Shown here piece by piece: positions 55,065-63,479 of a DNA stretch of 64,000 nucleotides (positions are counted from its first letter, which is position 1; every line of letters starts with the position of its first letter). The DNA comes from Arthrobacter pascens (GTDB lineage: Bacteria > Actinomycetota > Actinomycetes > Actinomycetales > Micrococcaceae). The notes beneath the pieces were generated by a model. It searched no databases and had not been told where the DNA came from. It was given only the letters and a program-made list of their open reading frames with translations. The DNA is taken from the NCBI RefSeq assembly GCF_030815585.1, contig NZ_JAUSWY010000001.1, positions 3,534,001 to 3,598,000 of the forward strand, written 5' to 3'. A program made the translations under genes and the position numbers.

Positions 55065-56225
55065 CTACTTTTGGCGCTTGTAAAACGGCAAGGCAACGAC
55101 TTCGAACGGCTCCGCCTTGCCGCGGAGGTCGATGTCCAGGGCGGTGCCGAGTTCGGTGTGTTCAACATCCACGTAGGCCATGGCCACCGGGTAGCCCAGG
55201 GTCGGCGAGGGCTGGCCGGAGGTGACTTCGCCAACCACAGCGCCGTCCTTGAGGACCGGGTAGTGTCCGCGGCCGGCACGGCGGCCCAGGCCCTTGAGGC
55301 CCACGAGCTTTCGTCCTGACGACGTGCCTGCGCCGGTTTCCTTCTTGGCCGCGAGCGCGGCCTTGCCCACAAAGTCGCCTTCCTTGGAAAGCGCGACGAC
55401 GGGTCCCAGTCCTGCGGCGAACGGGTCGCCTTCGAGGGACAGCTCATTGCCGTAGAGCGGCATCCCGGCCTCGAGCCGGAGCGAATCGCGGGAGGCGAGG
55501 CCCGCGGGCGTCAGTTCCCCTTCGTCCGCAATGGCGACGATGGCCTGCCACAGGGCGGCGGCGTCGTCGTTGTCAACGAAGATCTCGAAGCCGTCCTCGC
55601 CGGTATAGCCGGTGCGTGCCAGCAGGAGCTCCTGGCCGGCGCCGCCCACCAGGAAGGGAACTTCCACCGCTGCGTAGTACTTAAGTTCCGTGATCAGGCT
55701 GTGCTGGGCGGCGGGGACCAGCCGGAGCAGCAGTTCCTGTGCCTTGGGACCCTGGACTGCGATGAGGGAGGTGCCTGCTGAGACGTCGTCCACCTCCACG
55801 TCGAAACCCGCGGCACGCTGGGCAAGTTCTGCTGCCACCACTGTGGCGTTGCCGGCGTTCGGAACCACCAGGAAGCGGTCGGTCCCTTCACTTCCGGCGT
55901 CCGCCGGGGCGGGGCGGCGGTAGGTGATGAGGTCGTCGATGATGCCGCCGTCCTCATTGCAGAGCAGCGAGTACTTGGCCTTGCCCACGGCCATGGCCGA
56001 AATCCTGCCTACCAATGCGTAGTCCAGGAACGCGGCCGCGTCCGGACCGGTCACCCAGACTTCGCCCATGTGGGAGAGGTCAAAAATTCCCGCGGCGTTG
56101 CGGACGGCGTGGTGTTCGGCCAGCTCGGAACTGTACTTGAGCGGCATTTGCCAGCCACCGAAGTCGGTGAAGGAGGCGCCGAGTTTCTTGTGCTCTTCGT
56201 AGAGCGCTGTGTAGTTCTCAGTCAT
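55065..56225 (-). CDS. gcvT: Glycine cleavage system aminomethyltransferase (T protein)
   Basis: The protein has 386 residues. It transfers the aminomethyl carbon from H protein to tetrahydrofolate, releasing ammonia. It begins MTENYTALYEEHKKLGASFTDFGGWQMPLKYSSELAEHHAVRNAAGIFDLSHMGEV, and carries FLDYALVGRIS, ALIAVQGPKA-like QGPKAQELL, LARTGYTGEDGFEIFV and GEVTSGQPSPTLGYPVAMAYV, all typical. It lies 10 bases after gcvP on the same strand. Confidence 0.96.
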   Translation of the reverse strand: MTENYTALYEEHKKLGASFTDFGGWQMPLKYSSELAEHHAVRNAAGIFDLSHMGEVWVTGPDAAAFLDYALVGRISAMAVGKAKYSLLCNEDGGIIDDLITYRRPAPADAGSEGTDRFLVVPNAGNATVVAAELAQRAAGFDVEVDDVSAGTSLIAVQGPKAQELLLRLVPAAQHSLITELKYYAAVEVPFLVGGAGQELLLARTGYTGEDGFEIFVDNDDAAALWQAIVAIADEGELTPAGLASRDSLRLEAGMPLYGNELSLEGDPFAAGLGPVVALSKEGDFVGKAALAAKKETGAGTSSGRKLVGLKGLGRRAGRGHYPVLKDGAVVGEVTSGQPSPTLGYPVAMAYVDVEHTELGTALDIDLRGKAEPFEVVALPFYKRQK

Positions 56226-56235
56226 CAGGAAATCC

Positions 56236-59109
56236 TTAGTTTTCGAACTCGGAAAGCGGCGGGCAGGAGCAGATCAGGTTGCGGTCGCCCAGGGCGCCGT
56301 CGATCCGTCCCACGGGCGGGAAGTACTTGTCCTGCCTGAGTGAGTGGACCGGGAAGACAGCCTGTTCGCGCGGGTAACCGCGGGTCCAGTCGGTGCTGAT
56401 AGCGGCGGCAGCGGTGTGGGGTGCGTTGCGCAGCGGGCTGTCCGCCAAGGTGAAGTCGCCGTGTTCCACCTGGTCGATTTCGGCCCGGATGGAGATCATG
56501 GCCTCAATGAAGCGGTCCATCTCGCCCAGGTCCTCGGATTCCGTGGGTTCCACCATGAGGGTGCCGGCAACCGGGAATGCCAGGGTGGGGGCGTGGAAAC
56601 CGTAGTCGATGAGGCGCTTGGCCACGTCCTCGGCGGTGACGCCGGTCTTCGCCGTGAGCTCGCGGAGGTCCAGGATGCACTCGTGCGCCACCAGTCCGCC
56701 CTCGCCCGTGTAGAGCACCGGGAAGAAGTCGTTGAGGCGGGCAGCGATGTAGTTGGCCGCGAGCAGCGCGGCCTTGGTCGCCTCCGTCAGTCCCTGGCCG
56801 CCCATGAGCTTCACGTAGGCCCAGGAGATGGGCAGCACGCCGGCCGAGCCGTACTTGGAGGCGGAGATCGGGACATCGTTGCCCTCGGTCCAGGTGGCTG
56901 CGTTGCCCGGCATGAACGGGGCAAGGTGTGCTTTGGCGGCGACGGGGCCCACGCCGGGTCCGCCGCCGCCATGCGGGATGCAGAAGGTCTTGTGCAGGTT
57001 CAGGTGGGAGACGTCGCCGCCGAAGTGGCCCGGCTGCGCCAGACCCACCAGCGCGTTGAGGTTGGCGCCGTCGATGTACACCTGGCCACCGGCGGCGTGG
57101 ATGGCGTCGCAGACTTCCCGGACGTCGGCGTCGTACACGCCATGGGTGGACGGGTAGGTGATCATGATGCAGGACAGCGCGTCCATGTTTGCCTCGATCT
57201 TGGCGTACAGGTCGGCGTGGTCGATGGTGCCGTCCGCTGCCGTGGCCACCACCACCACCTTCATGCCGGCAAGGACGGCGGACGCGGCATTGGTGCCATG
57301 GGCCGACGCCGGGATCAGGCACACGTTGCGCTGCTCGTCCCCGCGGGACAGGTGGTAACCGCGGATGGCCAGCAGGCCGGCCAGTTCGCCCTGCGATCCG
57401 GCGTTCGGCTGGATGGACACCTGGTCATAGCCGGTGATCTCGGTCAGCTGCTCTTCCAGGTCCGCGATCAGTTCGCGCCAGCCCGCGGTCTGGGAGTCCG
57501 GGGCGAACGGGTGGATGGAGGCGAATTCCGGCCAGGAAATGGCTTCCATCTCGGCGGTGGCGTTCAGCTTCATGGTGCACGAGCCCAGCGGGATCATGGT
57601 GCGGTCCAGGGCCAGGTCCCGGTCCGAGAGCTTGCGGATGTACCTCAGCAGCTGGGTTTCGGAACGGTGCGTGCTGAACACCGGGTGCTGCAGGAAGTCC
57701 GAGGAACGTTCGACGGCGGCGTCCAGCGCGAAAGCAGTGTCAGTACCGGCGGCCGCGTCGATCCGGGTAGCACCAAAGGCGCCAAGGACGTCATCGACGA
57801 TTGCCGCCGTCGTTGTCTCATCCGTGGAGAAGCCAACGGTATCGGCATCGATGCTGCGCAGGTTGATGCCCTTGCCTTCGGCGGCGGCAACTATTCCAGC
57901 GGCCTTGCCCGGCACAGCAACCGTGACGGTGTCGAAGAAGCTCGTGTGCAGGACGTCCAGGCCCGCCGCTTTGAGCGACGCCGCCAGGGTCTTGGCATGG
58001 CCGTGGGTGGCCTGGGCAATCGCCTTCAGTCCGTCCGGGCCGTGGTACACGGCGTACATGGAAGCGACGATGGCCAGCAGGGCCTGGGCGGTGCAGATGT
58101 TGGACGTGGCCTTTTCGCGCCGGATGTGCTGCTCGCGGGTCTGCAGGGCCAGGCGGTAGGCCGGAACGCCGGCGTTGTCCTTGGAGACGCCCACCAGGCG
58201 GCCGGGCATGGAACGCTCAAGGCCCTTCTGCACGGCCATGTAGGCGGCATGCGGTCCGCCGTAGAACAGCGGGACACCGAAGCGCTGGGCGGAGCCGACG
58301 GCGATGTCGGCGCCCTGCTCCCCGGGAGGGGTGATGAGCGTCAGGGCCAGCAGGTCGGCGGCCACCGTCACCAGGGCACCGCGTTCCTTGGCGGCGGCAA
58401 TAACGGAGGTGTGGTCAAAGACCCGGCCGGAGACGCCGGGCTGCTGGAGCACCACACCGTTGATGACGCCGTCGGGCAGGCCCTTGGACAGGTCGGCCAC
58501 CTCAACCTCGAAGCCCAGTGCTTCGGCACGGCCCTTCACGATGGCGATGGTCTGCGGCAGGCAGTCGGCATCCAGGACAGTCTTGCCGTCGCGGGCTTCC
58601 TTATTCTTATTGGCCCGACGCATCATCAGCACTGCCTCCGCCACGGCGGTTGCTTCGTCCAGCAGCGATGCGTTGGCGATGGGCAGGCCCACAAGGTCCT
58701 GGACCATGGTCTGGAAGTTCAGCAGCGCCTCAAGCCGGCCCTGGGAGATCTCCGGCTGGTACGGCGTGTACGCGGTGTACCAGGCGGGGCCCTCGAGGAT
58801 GTTGCGGCGGATCACCGGCGGAGTCACGGTGTCGTAGTAGCCCTGGCCGATCATCTGCACGGCGGTCTTGTTCTTGGCCGCGAGCGTGCGCAGCTCGGCA
58901 AGGGTTTCCACCTCACTCAGGGCCGCTCCCAGTTCCAGCCCGGAGTCCTGGCGGATGTCCCTGGGGACCGCGGTATCCACCAGCGCATCCAGGGTGTCGT
59001 AGCCGACGGCCTTGAGCATGGCGTCAACGTCGGCCTGGCGGCGGGCGCCGATATGCCGGTCAACGAAAGGTGTGGAGGCTGGGATGGCGGAGGCCGGGGG
59101 GACAGTCAC
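56236..59109 (-). CDS. gcvP: Glycine dehydrogenase (aminomethyl-transferring), P protein
   Basis: The protein has 957 residues from GTG 59109 ([21 protein letters not shown]). That start is chosen because GGAG is six bases upstream; an ATG at 59121 lacks a ribosome-binding site. GcvP decarboxylates glycine with PLP, passing the aminomethyl group to H protein. It is the fused alpha-beta form: N-half [35 protein letters not shown]-half with PLP lysine [25 protein letters not shown] tandem glycine riboswitch lies immediately upstream, so it heads the glycine-induced operon. Confidence 0.97.
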   Translation of the reverse strand: MTVPPASAIPASTPFVDRHIGARRQADVDAMLKAVGYDTLDALVDTAVPRDIRQDSGLELGAALSEVETLAELRTLAAKNKTAVQMIGQGYYDTVTPPVIRRNILEGPAWYTAYTPYQPEISQGRLEALLNFQTMVQDLVGLPIANASLLDEATAVAEAVLMMRRANKNKEARDGKTVLDADCLPQTIAIVKGRAEALGFEVEVADLSKGLPDGVINGVVLQQPGVSGRVFDHTSVIAAAKERGALVTVAADLLALTLITPPGEQGADIAVGSAQRFGVPLFYGGPHAAYMAVQKGLERSMPGRLVGVSKDNAGVPAYRLALQTREQHIRREKATSNICTAQALLAIVASMYAVYHGPDGLKAIAQATHGHAKTLAASLKAAGLDVLHTSFFDTVTVAVPGKAAGIVAAAEGKGINLRSIDADTVGFSTDETTTAAIVDDVLGAFGATRIDAAAGTDTAFALDAAVERSSDFLQHPVFSTHRSETQLLRYIRKLSDRDLALDRTMIPLGSCTMKLNATAEMEAISWPEFASIHPFAPDSQTAGWRELIADLEEQLTEITGYDQVSIQPNAGSQGELAGLLAIRGYHLSRGDEQRNVCLIPASAHGTNAASAVLAGMKVVVVATAADGTIDHADLYAKIEANMDALSCIMITYPSTHGVYDADVREVCDAIHAAGGQVYIDGANLNALVGLAQPGHFGGDVSHLNLHKTFCIPHGGGGPGVGPVAAKAHLAPFMPGNAATWTEGNDVPISASKYGSAGVLPISWAYVKLMGGQGLTEATKAALLAANYIAARLNDFFPVLYTGEGGLVAHECILDLRELTAKTGVTAEDVAKRLIDYGFHAPTLAFPVAGTLMVEPTESEDLGEMDRFIEAMISIRAEIDQVEHGDFTLADSPLRNAPHTAAAAISTDWTRGYPREQAVFPVHSLRQDKYFPPVGRIDGALGDRNLICSCPPLSEFEN

Positions 59110-59160
59110 AAGGAACTCCATAACTAAGGCGGCGCAGGGTACGCCACATCGATTCGGGTT

Positions 59161-59399
59161 CCTCCCCGCTCTGTATTGGACCTGAGAGTTTCCGCGTGGC
59201 CTGCTTCCGCAAGCCCCGCTTGCACCGTCGGTGAGCACAGCAGTCCTGACGTTCCGGAGTGATCCGGGACATTCCAGGCGGACAGCCTGCTACTTTCCAG
59301 AGTTGCCTCGCCGCGGCGGTACATGGGCCTGAGAGATTCCTGGGGAGGGTTTGCTCCTACGGCGCCTGCTTGTACCTACTGGCAGAACTCTCCCGCCGC
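59161..59399 (-). promoter_or_regulatory. Tandem glycine riboswitch (gcvT class)
   Basis: Two aptamers can be read on the minus strand. The first runs from GCGGGAGAGTTCTG via GCGCCGTAGGAGCAA to GGAATCTCTCAGG; the second from GGCAACTCTGGAAAG via CACCGACGGTGCAAGC to GGAAACTCTCAGG and ends near GCGGGGAGG. A short linker joins them. It is the leader of gcvP and should turn the operon on with glycine. The remaining 130 bases to the TetR gene hold its promoter. Confidence 0.93.
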
Positions 59400-59531
59400 A
59401 GATCAAAGGCATATTCATTTTGTTTGCTGACTTGAGTGCGGCCAGTGACAGCCACCACAGGGTCCAATTGTCCTACGCCGCGGGCTTTCGGGCAAATGGG
59501 GACAGCTCACATGGCGACTCCGGGAAACCGC

Positions 59532-60071
59532 TTAGCCCCGCAGCCGTTCGACGGCGGCGACCAGACTTTCGACGTCGGCCCGCCGTTCGACGGTGGCACC
59601 GGCCGGGCCACCCTCCCACATGGCATTGAAATACAGTCCGTCCCCCATGTAGCGCACAGCCTTTGCCATGTCCGGACCGACGTCGGCGGCCAGAAGGTCC
59701 AGCCATTGCTGCTGGATGTTCGCGAACCGGCGTCTGGCCTCTTCGTGCGCCACCTCGGCCAGCCGGGTGGCGGCGACGAAGGCGCGGTCCATGGGTGTGT
59801 CGGACCACAGTGAGGACCGGATAAAGTACACGGCGGCACCCTCAGGCGCGGCGGCCATCAGCGCCAGGTCCTCCCTGGCCAGTTCGTCGAGCCGATGCAG
59901 GACCGCGCTGATCAGCGCTTCCTTGTTCGGGAAATGGTAGAGCAGTCCGCCCTTGGAAACGCCGGCCCGCCCGGCCACGGCATCAAGGGTGGCGGCACGC
60001 TCCCCTACCTCAATCAGCAGGGACTCAAAGGCGTCAAGGACAGCCTCGCGGGCTACGGGTTTTCTGGCCAT
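59532..60071 (-). CDS. TetR-family transcriptional regulator
   Basis: The protein has 179 residues from ATG 60071 (MARKPVAREAVLDAFESLLIEVG); an in-frame ATG at 60083 would add four. The N-terminal HTH is ATLDAVAGRAGVSKGGLLYHFPNKEALISAVL, the standard TetR pattern. The C-terminal ligand domain (about 60-179) has no recognised specificity. It is divergent from an MFS exporter and a perfect palindrome sits between, so it should repress that exporter and itself until a ligand binds. Confidence 0.94.
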   Translation of the reverse strand: MARKPVAREAVLDAFESLLIEVGERAATLDAVAGRAGVSKGGLLYHFPNKEALISAVLHRLDELAREDLALMAAAPEGAAVYFIRSSLWSDTPMDRAFVAATRLAEVAHEEARRRFANIQQQWLDLLAADVGPDMAKAVRYMGDGLYFNAMWEGGPAGATVERRADVESLVAAVERLRG

Positions 60072-60113
60072 GGTTCCAATCATGCACGTTTCGCGATCCC
60101 GATTTCTTAACTG

Positions 60114-60129
60114 TACCGTCCGGACGGTA
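60114..60129. promoter_or_regulatory. TetR-type operator in the tetR-MFS intergenic region
   Basis: TACCGTCCGGACGGTA is a perfect 16-bp palindrome. It overlaps the likely -10 element of the MFS gene (TATAGT at 60128-60133) and mirrors the one for the regulator. Confidence 0.85.
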
Positions 60130-60133
60130 TAGT
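60128..60133 (+). promoter_or_regulatory. Candidate -10 element of the MFS exporter gene
   Basis: TATAGT lies seven bases before the start codon at 60140, so the transcript would begin at or next to the ATG, giving a leaderless mRNA. No ribosome-binding site is present. Confidence 0.5.
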
Positions 60134-60139
60134 TACTAC

Positions 60140-61729
60140 ATGACCACGTCCGTAACTCCCATCCAGAACGCCCGTGACACGCAAGGAGCCAGGCACGCCT
60201 CCACCCCTGGAGCGTCCGCTCCCAAGGCCCCTTGGCGCGACTGGCTGGCCCTTGGCCTGCTGATGTTTCCGGTGCTGCTGGTCGCAGTGGATAACACGGC
60301 CCTGACATTTGCCCTGCCGGCGATTGCGCGCAGCCTGGAAACCACCGGCATCCAGCTCCTCTGGATTGTGGACGCCTATCCGCTGGTGCTGGCCGGGCTC
60401 CTGGTGGCCATGGGAAGCCTGGGCGACAGGATCGGACGCAGGCGGCTGCTGCTGGCCGGCAGCATCGGCTTCGCTGCGGTCTCGGCGGCCACTGCCTTTG
60501 CCCCCGGCGCCGAATGGCTCATCGCCGGCCGGGCAGCGCTGGGATTCTTTGGCGCCATGCTGATGCCGTCCACGCTGTCCCTGATCCGCAACATCTTTCC
60601 GGATCCCAACCGGCGCCGGTTGGCCGTGGCCATCTGGGCGGCCGGCTTCTCCGGGGGCGCCGCCCTGGGTCCCATCTTTGGCGGCTGGCTCGTTGAGCAG
60701 TTCTGGTGGGGAGCAGTGCTCCTGGTTGCCGTGCCCATCATGCTGCCGCTGCTGGCGTTCGGCCCGGCGTTCATCCCCGAATCAAAGGATCCCGCTCCCG
60801 GCCGCGTGGATGTGCGCAGCATCCTGCTCTCGCTGCTGGTCATGGTGCCCGTGGTCCACGGGATCAAGGAACTGGCGGCCGAGGGTTTCAGCGCAGTCCC
60901 GCTGGGCATCATTGCCTTCGGCGTGGCGATGGGAATCGTCTTTGTCCGCCGCCAGCGGCGGCTGGCCAGCCCACTGCTGGACTTGTCCCTGTTCAGCAAC
61001 AGGGTCTTCAGCACCGCCATCATGGCGAACGTCCTGGCCCTGTTTTCCTTCAACGGCTTTATCCTCTTCCTGGCCCAGCACCTCCAACTCCTGGAGGGAA
61101 TGTCGCCGTCGGCCGCGGGCGTGGCCATGATCCCGGCGCTGCTGGCCACCGTGGCGGCGGGACTGGTGGCGGTGCCCCTGGTCCGGAAGATACGGCCCGG
61201 CTTTGTGGTGGCCGGCGGGCTGGCCCTGAGCGCCGCTGGCTACAGCGTGGTCGCCGTTGGCGATCACAGCACGGGACCCGCCCTCCTGCTGGGCGCGCTG
61301 CTTGTCCTGGCCCTCGGCGTCGGGACCGCGGAAACCATCTCCAACGACCTCATCCTGGGCTCCGTGCCGGCCGAGAAGTCCGGTGCCGCCGCGGCCATCT
61401 CGGAAACGGGCTACGAGGTGGGGTCGCTGCTGGGAACCGCGGTCCTGGGCTCGATCCTCACCGCGTCTTACCGGCACAATCTGACGCTTCCTGCCGGAGT
61501 GGTGGAGTCCTCCCCCGGAACGGCGACGCACCAAGCAGGGGAAACCCTGGCCGGAGCCATGGAATTGGCCGCATCGCTGCCTGGCCCGCTGGCTGCAGCC
61601 GTCCGGGAGGCATCCCGCGCGGCCTTCGATTCCGGCGTCCACATCACGGCAGCCATCGCGCTGGTACTGATGGCTGGAGCGGCAGTCCTTGCCGCCGTCG
61701 TACTCCGGAGAGTCCCGACGGCTAGCTAG
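60140..61729 (+). CDS. MFS multidrug efflux transporter, DHA2 family (14 spans)
   Basis: The protein has 529 residues. A Pro/Ala-rich head (about 1-30) precedes fourteen membrane helices. Motif A GSLGDRIGRRRLLLAGSIGF (between helices 2 and 3) and the helix 5 motif IWAAGFSGGAALGPIFGGWLVEQFWW are those of the DHA2 (EmrB/SmvA/QacA) branch. LPAIARSLETTGIQLLWIVDAYPLVLAGLLVAMG matches helix 1-2. It extrudes cationic or hydrophobic drugs by proton antiport by family knowledge. It is controlled by the divergent TetR gene. Confidence 0.94.
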   Translation: MTTSVTPIQNARDTQGARHASTPGASAPKAPWRDWLALGLLMFPVLLVAVDNTALTFALPAIARSLETTGIQLLWIVDAYPLVLAGLLVAMGSLGDRIGRRRLLLAGSIGFAAVSAATAFAPGAEWLIAGRAALGFFGAMLMPSTLSLIRNIFPDPNRRRLAVAIWAAGFSGGAALGPIFGGWLVEQFWWGAVLLVAVPIMLPLLAFGPAFIPESKDPAPGRVDVRSILLSLLVMVPVVHGIKELAAEGFSAVPLGIIAFGVAMGIVFVRRQRRLASPLLDLSLFSNRVFSTAIMANVLALFSFNGFILFLAQHLQLLEGMSPSAAGVAMIPALLATVAAGLVAVPLVRKIRPGFVVAGGLALSAAGYSVVAVGDHSTGPALLLGALLVLALGVGTAETISNDLILGSVPAEKSGAAAAISETGYEVGSLLGTAVLGSILTASYRHNLTLPAGVVESSPGTATHQAGETLAGAMELAASLPGPLAAAVREASRAAFDSGVHITAAIALVLMAGAAVLAAVVLRRVPTAS

Positions 61730-61771
61730 GACCGCCGTCCGCCTATATGGCCCCAACGCTGCCCGGGAACG

Positions 61772-62230
61772 TCAATGGGCTTCGACGTAGGCCTGCAGGG
61801 CGTCGAGCAGGCCCTCGGTGCCCTCCTTGCGCCCGGCCACCTGGTCCTCCTCGGTGAAGTAGACACCCTGTTCCGTGAGCGTGAGCAGGGTGCCCCCGCC
61901 GACGGGTTCGAGCTCCACGCTGCACAGCGATACGGAACTTCGCTCACCATCCAGAAGCATCTCGTAGGTGTAGACGATCCGCTCGTCCTGGACGATGTCG
62001 TGGTAGGTCGCGTGCATGGTGCTGACGAACCCACCTTCGGGGCCGCCGACGTCGGTCTCGCGGCCGCCCACGCGGAAGTCCAGGCTGGACTCGCCCTGGG
62101 TCCATTCCGGCGGACCGCCGAACCACTTCTTTTTGCTCTCGTAATCGGCGAACGCGTGGAAAACGCGCGACGGCGGGACGCTGAGTTTGCGCTCCAGGGT
62201 GAAGCTGGCGTGGGTGATGGGGGTGCTCAT
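61772..62230 (-). CDS. SRPBCC/AHSA1-type domain protein
   Basis: The protein has 152 residues, one START-like (SRPBCC) domain: THASFTLERKLSVPPSRVFHAFADYESKKKWFGGPPEW, ESSLDFRVGGRETDVGGPEGG and YHDIVQDERIVYTYEMLLDGER, with the AHSA1-like WF core and C-terminal helix. It binds a hydrophobic ligand or partner by fold; the exact function is unknown. It is translationally coupled to an ArsR-type regulator (four-base overlap at 62227-62230), the usual pairing of this subgroup. Confidence 0.9.
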   Translation of the reverse strand: MSTPITHASFTLERKLSVPPSRVFHAFADYESKKKWFGGPPEWTQGESSLDFRVGGRETDVGGPEGGFVSTMHATYHDIVQDERIVYTYEMLLDGERSSVSLCSVELEPVGGGTLLTLTEQGVYFTEEDQVAGRKEGTEGLLDALQAYVEAH

Positions 62231-62616
62231 GGTGTGCTCCTGGGTGGAATTGAAGGTGGCGGTTGGTGGGATTGCGGCCCCGAGTCCGTTTCCGTGGCAA
62301 GGAAAGCTTGCAGCCGGTCGAGGCGGCGCTCCCCTTGGGTGCGGCGGGCGCCGAGCCAGCCTTCCGCGAGGCGGACGGTTGCCGGGACGATGCTGCAGGT
62401 CCGTACCCGGCCGATTTTTTCACTGCTCACCAGGCCGCTGTTTTCAAGGACCTGAAGGTGCTGGACAACCGCCGGCAGGCTCATGGCGAAGGGCCTGGCA
62501 AGCTCGGACACTGACGCCGGGGCTTCGCAGAGCCTGACGAGCATGGCCCGCCGGGTCTGGTCAGCGAGCGCCTGGAAGATGAGATCCAAGTCCGCCTCCG
62601 GTTGATTGTTAAGCAC
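62227..62616 (-). CDS. ArsR-family transcriptional regulator
   Basis: The protein has 129 residues. A winged-helix ArsR domain: DLIFQALADQTRRAMLVRLCEAPASVSELARPFAMSLPAVVQHLQVLENSGLVSSEKIGRVRTCSIVP. Metal-binding cysteines of ArsR/SmtB (ELCVCDL) are absent, so it belongs to the non-metal-sensing group paired with SRPBCC proteins. The C-terminal tail (about 95-129) is charged then proline-rich. It leads the two-gene operon, and probably autoregulates it. Confidence 0.92.
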   Translation of the reverse strand: MLNNQPEADLDLIFQALADQTRRAMLVRLCEAPASVSELARPFAMSLPAVVQHLQVLENSGLVSSEKIGRVRTCSIVPATVRLAEGWLGARRTQGERRLDRLQAFLATETDSGPQSHQPPPSIPPRSTP

Positions 62617-62695
62617 ATACTTAAGTATTCGCCTAAGCCTCGGAAAGTCAACCCTGGGCGCAAGAACTCTGAAGGCAGAAGCTCTGTGCGCACAG

Positions 62696-62735
62696 AAAAG
62701 CGCCCGGCGCCGGAAACTTATCCGACGCCGGGCGC
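62696..62735 (-). terminator. Intrinsic terminator of dps
   Basis: GCGCCCGGCG (62700-62709) pairs with CGCCGGGCGC (62726-62735), extended by an inner CGGA/TCCG stem. On the minus strand the stem is followed by TTTTCTG. It lies about 50 bases past the dps stop. Confidence 0.85.
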
Positions 62736-62786
62736 GCTGGTGCTGCCGGCCTTGTCAGTGCGGGGCGTTTCTGCTCCGCTGTCCCG

Positions 62787-63266
62787 CTACTTCGCGTCTG
62801 GAGCAGTCACGCTGGCGGACGCTTTCATGGTCTCGGCGTTCACCATCCAGGCATATTGCTCCAGTTTGGCAATGAATTCGTGCAGGAGATCTGCGCTGGT
62901 GGGGTCTTCCTCGTCCACTTCGTCGTGGACCTTCCGCATGGTCCCGACAGCCGCCTCGAGGGCGGCCACGATCCGGTCAATAGCATCCTTGGTGCTGATC
63001 AGGCCCCCAGGGAACTCGGCAAGGCTGGTGGACTTGGCAACCGTGGAACTGCGGCCGTCGGGGAGGGCATGCAGTGCGCGCATGCGCTCGGCTGTGTCAT
63101 CTGCGAACTGGCGGGCGGCGTCCACGATTTCGTCCAGCTGCAGGTGGAGGTCACGGAAATTGGTTCCCACGATGTTCCAGTGGGCCTGCTTGCCCTGGAT
63201 ATGCAGATCAATAAGGTCCGCGAGCACGGCCTGCAGGTTGTTGGTCAGGGTCGGTGAAGCTTTCAT
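62787..63266 (-). CDS. dps: DNA-binding ferritin-like protein Dps
   Basis: The protein has 159 residues. Dps forms a 12-subunit shell that oxidises and stores iron and protects DNA under starvation and peroxide stress. The ferroxidase-site signature is intact: KQAHWNIVGTNFRDLHLQLDEIVDAARQFADDTAERM, with the His, Asp and Glu ligands at the dimer interface. Helices continue to KLEQYAWMVNAETMK. The C-terminal tail is short and mildly acidic. Upstream is a 12-bp palindrome that may be an operator. No IdeR-like box is visible. Confidence 0.96.
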   Translation of the reverse strand: MKASPTLTNNLQAVLADLIDLHIQGKQAHWNIVGTNFRDLHLQLDEIVDAARQFADDTAERMRALHALPDGRSSTVAKSTSLAEFPGGLISTKDAIDRIVAALEAAVGTMRKVHDEVDEEDPTSADLLHEFIAKLEQYAWMVNAETMKASASVTAPDAK

Positions 63267-63345
63267 GAATCCTCCTCGATTGGTCCAGTAATCCCGACGC
63301 TATCAGCCCCGCACCCACTTGCGGGAGGGCAGCAAGAAATTTCTC

Positions 63346-63357
63346 AGTAAGCTTACT
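63346..63357. promoter_or_regulatory. 12-bp palindrome upstream of dps, candidate operator
   Basis: AGTAAGCTTACT is a perfect palindrome 80 bases before the dps start, flanked by near-symmetric bases. It is of the size of MarR/TetR-type sites; it may equally serve the divergent gene at 63480. Confidence 0.45.
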
Positions 63358-63430
63358 AATTTGCCCAAGATACCCCCAAACGAACGCAATTCATTTAAGC
63401 CCTTGCGCTAACGCTCTCCACCCTCCATAC

Positions 63431-63451
63431 TAAATGAACGTCATTCATTTA
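63431..63451. promoter_or_regulatory. Inverted repeat upstream of the amidohydrolase gene, candidate operator
   Basis: TAAATGAA (63431-63438) and TTCATTTA (63444-63451) flank CGTCA. It is typical of TetR/GntR sites. A half-site copy (ATTCATTTA) lies at about 63389-63397. The repeat ends 29 bases before the start codon at 63480. Confidence 0.6.
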
Positions 63452-63479
63452 GTGACGGCCGTCTCACTGGAGTAGCCAC

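Noticed and set aside
56344..59127. 927-codon open frame on the plus strand opposite gcvP
   Set aside because: It is an antisense shadow of a certain gene in high-GC DNA. Its composition (Gly/Val/His-rich) matches no protein, and it shares none of the expected motifs.
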